A DNA stretch of 64,000 bases from Stratiolaelaps scimitus. Its lineage: Eukaryota > Arthropoda > Arachnida > Mesostigmata > Laelapidae. The notes beneath the pieces are model-generated. The model was not told where the DNA came from. It ran no database searches and saw only the letters and a list, made by a program, of their open reading frames with translations. The DNA is taken from the NCBI GenBank assembly GCA_019614645.1, contig JABWDB010000005.1:11068001-11132000 (forward strand), written 5' to 3'. This document shows positions 58,156-64,000 of this stretch, piece after piece. The stretch's first letter is position 1; each line of letters starts with the position of its first letter. Made by a program: the position numbers and the translations under genes.

Positions 58156-58462
58156 TTAGAATAATGGTGTAAAAGAGATATCTAATTCAAATAGAATAAT
58201 ATCTTTAATGATTTAAATGTATTAATCGCACTATATTTTTTAACTTAAATAGAATAATATCTTTAATGATTTAAATGTATTAATCGCACTATATTTTTTA
58301 ACTTAAATAGAATAATATCTTTAATTAGTTAAATTCAAAAACGATACTAATTATTCAATTAAAGTCGAATAATATGCAAATTTTATAAATGCGCTATTTT
58401 TTTAATTTTAAATAGCCTTTACTCTATTTAAATTTGATACATTTTCTACACCATTATTCTAA
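58156..58462. mobile_element. AT-rich MITE-like element with 16-bp terminal inverted repeats
   Basis: TTAGAATAATGGTGTA (58156-58171) is the exact reverse complement of 58447-58462. Inside these ends the two halves remain partly complementary (AAATAGAATAA... against the inverse of ...CTCTATTTAAA). The 307-base segment is an imperfect palindrome of about 80% AT. It contains 58-base tandem repeats and no coding frame. A non-autonomous MITE or a foldback element is the likeliest reading. A target-site duplication was not established. Confidence 0.5.
58191..58325. repeat. 58-base tandem repeat, two full copies plus a partial
   Basis: The unit starting ATAGAATAATATCTTTAATG occupies 58191-58248 and 58249-58306, with a partial third copy to about 58325. 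The full copies appear identical. They lie inside the palindromic element. Confidence 0.9.
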
Positions 58463-61030
58463 ATTTGACTTACTACAAGCATCGTAAAAGCCCGCAGTTT
58501 CGTTAACACAGCAACACTTTGAATTGTATCGCTGCTACAGAATACCTAAACTCACGAAAAACCGGAAACAACAAACCAACCAAGAAATCAGCGCCGATGT
58601 TTGCATAGCAAACAAACTCCAAGCCACATGTGCGTATAGTTTTACTTTAATTTATTTTTACTAACCACACTCACGCATAGCCCCCTTACAAAGAAATCAT
58701 CTAGCCGCTAACATTAGAAACGTTCTGTAAGAATCAAACGAATCGAACGAGACGATTTCGCAACGACCTCAAATTGGCTTTGGGCTATTAGCATTCGATC
58801 ACCCCCCAAAGGCCCCTTCCCGAAACGTCCATCTCCCTCCCTTCTCTCCGCCGAGAGCTATCGTAGAACAACGTCAGCTGTTGTAACTGTTCCCCTCCGA
58901 ATTAGCTTTCATAGCTCGCTTCTCTCAGGGATTTGTTTGCAAAACGCAAAAAAATATATATATAGAAGAGTCCACCTCGAATCGGCGGATCAATCCCACA
59001 CGGGTCGAGGCGCAAACGCGTCTGGCGGGATCTCGGCAGCGACGACGAGAAGAGCAAGGATGAGCGAGTTGAACAGGTAAAAATCAAAATATGACCAAGA
59101 CGACAACCGGCCGACCGGCCGACGAAGCAAGAGAGAGACAGAGAGAGGAAGAGATAGAGAGAGAGAGAGCCGAATTGACTGACTGACATGATCGCCAGCA
59201 AGCGGCGGCGGCGGCGGCGGCAGCAGTAAATGCTGGGGAAGACAGGTATCGCAGATCGCTCTTCGCGTTGTCCTTTCGTTTTGTGATCGCTCACCCCGCT
59301 CTTGTCAGTGTCTTTCTTCTGACTCTGGGCTGCGTCACTCGTCGGCTCGTTCGCTTTCCTTCGCCGGTTGCCTTTTCGCCTTTCGAGTCGCTGCTCGCTT
59401 TTCTTTTCTCCTGTCTAGCCTCCTCTCGGGATGATGCTCGATGCTCGAACTCTCGCTATCGGCTAACAGCGTCGTATAGCTGTAACAGCGACAGCGGCAA
59501 TTGGATTGTAGCAAATAGCATTAAGCGATTATCGTCACCGGTGACATTCGTCGTCGAATGTCGCCGAATATCAAGTGTTATGGCACCACTCGAAGGGGTA
59601 GTGCCGACAAGAAATCTGCTGCGAACAATAATACATCTATGGATCGTGGCGGCCGATGTGGGAATTGATAATTGATTTAGGCGTTGTTGTTATTATTGCA
59701 TTGTATTGACTGTTCCGATTGCGCGTACAGATCTACTTGAGTGGGGCGTCAGGCGATCATTGGATGGAATCGGTGCGTTTGGGTAAGACTTACCCTTCTC
59801 AGGGATATGTATCTCTGGTATAAGTAAGTTGCACTGATCGAACAGGCCAGCGACTAGAGCTTACGTAGATTGGTGTCAGATTCACCCACGAATTTCACTC
59901 GGATTCATCGTCTATTCATAGGCGGGAGATGGTCCACCTAAAGCTACACATAATAATATCGCCCACGGTTACCCACGGTTTGCTTCGGTTTATGTTGGAC
60001 CCTGAACAGCTGACCTTAGCGGTTTCTCCGGCGCGGCTCCAAACTCTTGAGGACGTCTGGTCTCAGACTCAACGATAACGAACTCTCATGAACCCTCTAA
60101 AATCTGTTAATAGTCACACAAGAAAGGGCGAATAAGATACAGGCGTTGTCTCTCTCTCTCTTTCCAAGCTGTGTAGCCAGCGATCGTTTCTAAATCGAAA
60201 TGACAACTTTGAGTTGTCGCGACTACCACATCTGGTGTTCCGATTTAGCTGCTGATCTTTACGCAATATTTGGACATCGTGTCAGGCTGGCTGGTGTCTA
60301 CTGGCGGATAAAAATGTTAACGTCTGATCCGTTTTCTGCTGCCGCTACCGCTTCGTCCATCACTGTGTAATGTCTCTCTTTGCATTGTTGTATATTGATC
60401 GCCTTTCGTGATGTCCAGCTCATTTTGACGTGCGTCCGTTTTCAAATTCGACAAAGAGAGATTTGTCGATTTCGAACGAATGAACCAACTACCTACTGTG
60501 ACTGTCCGTCTGCCGGAAAGTGAAGCCTCCCCGAACGCTCGGCGTTCCCCTCTCAATTTTTGGCTAAAGAGGTTCGCTCGCTCGCTCATTTTCGCCGATT
60601 ATCGTGATTTCTGTCAACAGCAAGCAGCACAAACAAGAAAGCCACTACGCATAGGTAAGAACCAACAAAATGACGGGCTAATCTGCCAGTGATCGGCCGG
60701 CGTTCGCCAGTAGGCAGCGTGCGACATCGCGCGGCTCGTTCGTGAATCGCAGGCAAACAACAGATCATCAGCGATAATGGCCGCCTGCATATTGTGTGTC
60801 AGCGTTTATTGAAGCGTTTATTGAACTCATAGGGACGCGCGGTCACCGTGTGACTTTGCACCTTGGAAGTTCTGCTGGGAAATACGATCTGCGAAATGGA
60901 AGAATTGGAGGTAAGGTGGCTTTCGGATGGGCCTGCTGATCATGCCGTGATTCTGCTGTGAGATTCTTTCTCGGCAAGGCAATGCCAAGTCATCTATTTG
61001 TTGCTATACAAGCAAAACGAGCAAGCAACG

Positions 61031-61051
61031 TAATAATAATAATAATAATAT
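61031..61051. repeat. (AAT)n microsatellite
   Basis: Seven AAT/TAA units. Confidence 0.9.
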
Positions 61052-61410
61052 CACTAAGGATTGCTTCGGACTAGTAAAATCATTCGCATTTCAGAGTTCA
61101 GCGTTTGTCAGGGACTGCCAACATCCTCGGAGGGTTCTGATACAGGGTGGTCTGCGTCGCTGCGCACAAGCACGCAGGGTCCTTCCTTCTGAAGCGCTTT
61201 TCCCTTGCTGTGCAGGCTATAGACTCCCTCGGGATCTGGACGGCCTCGGCCTAACACCCTGTCTCCAACTGCTTTTCTAATTATTGTAAATATTAAGACA
61301 CACAATATTATGAAATAAACACACAGATCATTTCAGGGTGCTTGTAATTTGCATGCCCGACGACCAACATTCGGATCAAGCTTGTTTACAAACTGGACAT
61401 GATGGCAGCG

Positions 61411-61411
<1 letters not shown>

Positions 61412-61452
<41 letters not shown>
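61412..61452. repeat. (TA)n microsatellite
   Basis: About 41 bases of alternating TA. Confidence 0.95.
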
Positions 61453-61455
<3 letters not shown>

Positions 61456-64000
61456 CAGAGGAAATGAACCATTCATTAATTGAGTCTGCCAAAAGAAATA
61501 CCTCGCTGAAAATACATCATAGCGATTCGGTGAAATCAACAGTAAGTAGGGCACACACACACACACACACACAATCTTAACTATAGAGTCAGGCAATCCC
61601 AGAATCGATGTGTATGACGTATAAGAATCTGTTATTCTAATATCACTGGATGTGTTACGATTAGGAGAATAATTAGAACAAGATTATGGCTCGTGTTACG
61701 TTGGCTTCCACCTATCAATACAAATGAATCAATAGGCTCGAGCGAGTCATACAAAAGTCATTGTGTTCCGTTGTCGACACATCCAATTGTGCAGTGTCCT
61801 CCGTGTGGCTTTTCATCCCATTTACGAGGGTGGTGAGTTGTGCACCTTGCGGAACTCCAAAAAGTGAAGACTTTGCGGCGGAGGACGATGAGGAGGAACA
61901 GGATGACGAGGATGGGCAAACGTGAAAGGAAAACATCTGATGAACAGAAGAAACAAAGCAATCCCTGGGCCCGCACCTCTCCCGCTTCCCGGCTTCCCAT
62001 CTAGTCACATGAAGTCTTCTACATGATTCACTGTGGCTTACACCGCCCTTGTGGCAGCAATTGCAACAGCAACAGCAGCACCAGCAGCAGGAAGGGAAGC
62101 GGTTACCACCGCATCTGACAACGGGCTACTTATGAACTTGTTCGAATTAGCGAGATCTGTTTCTCTCTCAGTCCCCGCATACTTCGCCGCCCCCTCCCTT
62201 CAAATCTCTCTCTCTCTCTCTCTCTAACTTTCTCTTTCTCGCTGTCGATGATTCCTGTTCGCCATCACCACACTTCCTACTTCCGGCGACATATCCGCTT
62301 CGTCTATTCAAATCCGTCGTCGCGGGAGTGGCGCGCGGGAAATCCAAAAAGTGCGCCAAGATGTTCAAGAATCAATTAACACAAAACAGAAGATGAGGCA
62401 GTGCTCAGGGATGGCCCGCGATGGCAGCAAGCTTGCTGCTGCTGCTGAGGAGGTTTGCCAAACGAACGGAGAGAAAAGACAATAGACCCACCCCTCAGCC
62501 TCCAACAATATCCTATTCGAAGCTACCGACCCAACAGCCAGAATCCCCTAACGAAGGGATCATCCGACTTGATGACGATAACGCGACGATGGTCGCTCTG
62601 TGGTCGGTGAAGTACCCACCGTGGAAATAACAGCAATCGTAGCAGTCCTTGCTGTGGAAGGTTTCGGGGGTGCTACGTCTAGCGGACTCCTGCGGGATAG
62701 GGGATCGAGCTGAATTGGGCTGAGGCTGAACTTGGCGGTGCTGTGAGCCGTGCATCCGCTGCCCTCAGCGCTTCAACCGCCAAGGAAGGATACATGGAAT
62801 CTACATCGGGTCCAAACGGGCAGTGCTGAACGATCAAGGGACGATTGGAATAAAATCTTCGGCTAGTGATCTCCGCCGAGCAAATTTCGTATGAAATCAA
62901 ATTTTCACGATCATGAGCTGAAATTCGTGCAGGTATTTCTTGGTAAAATTATTCTTGCCACCATGGAAATTGTGTGTGTGGGTGTTTGTATTTGTCATTG
63001 AGTAGATTATAATAAATGCCTCCCTTGGATAAGTAGTTGGAGTTAACGTTGGACGGTGAAACTAAATGGGATGGAACTCAGTGAACTGTCACTTGGCGGG
63101 AATTTTGAAAAGTGGACCAGGCCAAATGAGGTATTCGGCTCTGTCGACGACAATTCGCCCCACCCAACTCTTCAGAAGAGGCGCAAGGGTCACAATAGCG
63201 ACCTCTCTCTCTCACTCACATCCCATCGAGATGACAATGCACACTATCCCATGCCGGTGTCGTCGAGATTCGTGTGGTCTAGATGAGCCCCGGTTTGCAC
63301 GGTCTCGCCAAAGGAAATCTTCTTGGCACTTGCGACATTTTAGCGACACACGGTGATGATGGGCCTTAATCAAGGTTCAACTTTTATAATTCCCATTCGC
63401 AGAGTTTCGGACGATTCGTTAGCCTCTAGGAAACGAACGGCATTAATTTCTTAGGACGTTCGTGCCCCAATAACGGTTATCACTTTGTGTTCACTTTTGT
63501 TAATACTATTGCAAATTGTTTCTTATTGGATAAAAGGACATTACTGAATAGTCAGCTGCCCGCCTTGTTCACCCAGCCATCTCCCGGAATAGGGCGCAGG
63601 GGCAAGATTATCAGCGAAGGGCGCCCCGTCAACTTTACATTCGCAATTTCACCTTACATCTTGGCTCACTTGATAAGGGTGCGACAACTTCAAAGTGCAT
63701 ATGATGTATATACTGCAATGAAGATAACTTTAAATAAACCTGGCCACTGTTCGCAAATCACAAAACCTGCCAGCTAGGCAATCACAGATGTAACAAACTT
63801 TGTTATTTTTTTTCCAGTATTCTCTCTCTCTCTCTCTCTCTCAACCTATGCTCGCCACAAAACACCATCAGAGCTCACGCAGAGAAATAGAAGAGGGTTC
63901 TAGAGGATGATTTCAGCGATCGACGCAAGAAGAGTATCAGGAGTCCGAACAGCTATGGCTTCTCCACAAAGGAACGATCTGGTGATGGGACAAAATCAAA

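Larger units (their letters stand above)
58463..64000. other. Non-coding stretch to the right edge
   Basis: GA lies at about 59152-59170, (GGC)n at about 59205-59226, (TC)n near 60150-60162, (AAT)n at 61031-61051, (TA)n at 61412-61452, (CA)n at 61552-61573, and (TC)n at 62207-62225 and 63820-63841. Open frames of up to 135 codons (59268-59675) lack motifs and splice borders. No RNA gene or firm exon was seen. Confidence 0.45.

Noticed and set aside
58191..58325. CRISPR-like direct repeats
   Set aside because: The 58-base units are contiguous with no spacers, AT-rich, and lie inside a palindromic eukaryotic-type element.
59268..59675. 135-codon plus-strand frame near the right end
   Set aside because: The Ser/Leu/Phe-biased start lies over pyrimidine-rich DNA. 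There are no splice borders, motif or poly(A) signal.

Overview
This window is eukaryotic, most likely animal DNA. There are no bacterial-type operons, ribosome-binding sites or dense long reading frames. Instead there is compositionally mixed DNA of moderate GC, full of simple repeats: (TA)n, (GA)n/(TC)n, (CA)n, (AAT)n, (CAG)n/(CTG)n, (GCC)n and long G-tracts. CpG is plainly not depleted, which argues against a heavily methylated vertebrate genome and fits an arthropod. A mite or tick is my guess, not something the sequence proves. No protein here could be assigned to a named family with confidence, so no gene symbols are given.

The longest open frames (about 150-210 codons) are close to the longest stop-free runs expected by chance in 64 kb read in six frames. 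Many of them are triplet repeats. Length alone therefore supports no gene. The exon candidates listed rest on reading-frame character combined with canonical splice signals, phase agreement, a real ATG or a poly(A) signal, and all have low to moderate confidence. The better ones are: a left-edge gene end (1-325) with a phase-matched 90-base intron; a Ser/Gln-coding region built on 35 CAG units (5245-5807); a minus-strand terminal exon (37253-37480); an exon-like pair of models on opposite strands at 42.1-42.6 kb; an 81-codon terminal-exon candidate (33374-33618); a C-terminal-exon candidate at 28160-28372; and a two-part coding-like stretch ending in AATAAA signals (54535-55156).

Layout: 1-9.1 kb is GC-rich and triplet-rich, with most of the overlapping coding-like frames. 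9.1-12 kb is AT-richer and holds SINE-like copies. 12-24 kb is mostly featureless apart from microsatellites, hairpins and a tRNA-like segment. 24-29 kb has triplet repeats and two coding-like stretches. 29-42 kb has scattered exon candidates, a LINE-like 3' end and (TA)n tracts. 42-52 kb is largely non-coding with a decayed copy of the LINE-like element. 52-58 kb contains the 54.5-55.2 kb coding-like stretch and a tRNA-like segment beside a palindromic AT-rich MITE-like element. 58.5-64 kb shows only repeats.

The window reads as intergenic or large-intron DNA with scattered short exons and small retroelement and MITE-like insertions. I found no previously undescribed biological system that the sequence alone can demonstrate. 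The most testable oddities are the opposite-strand exon models at 42 kb, the apparent frame switch across the CAG35 tract, and the dispersed repeat families.
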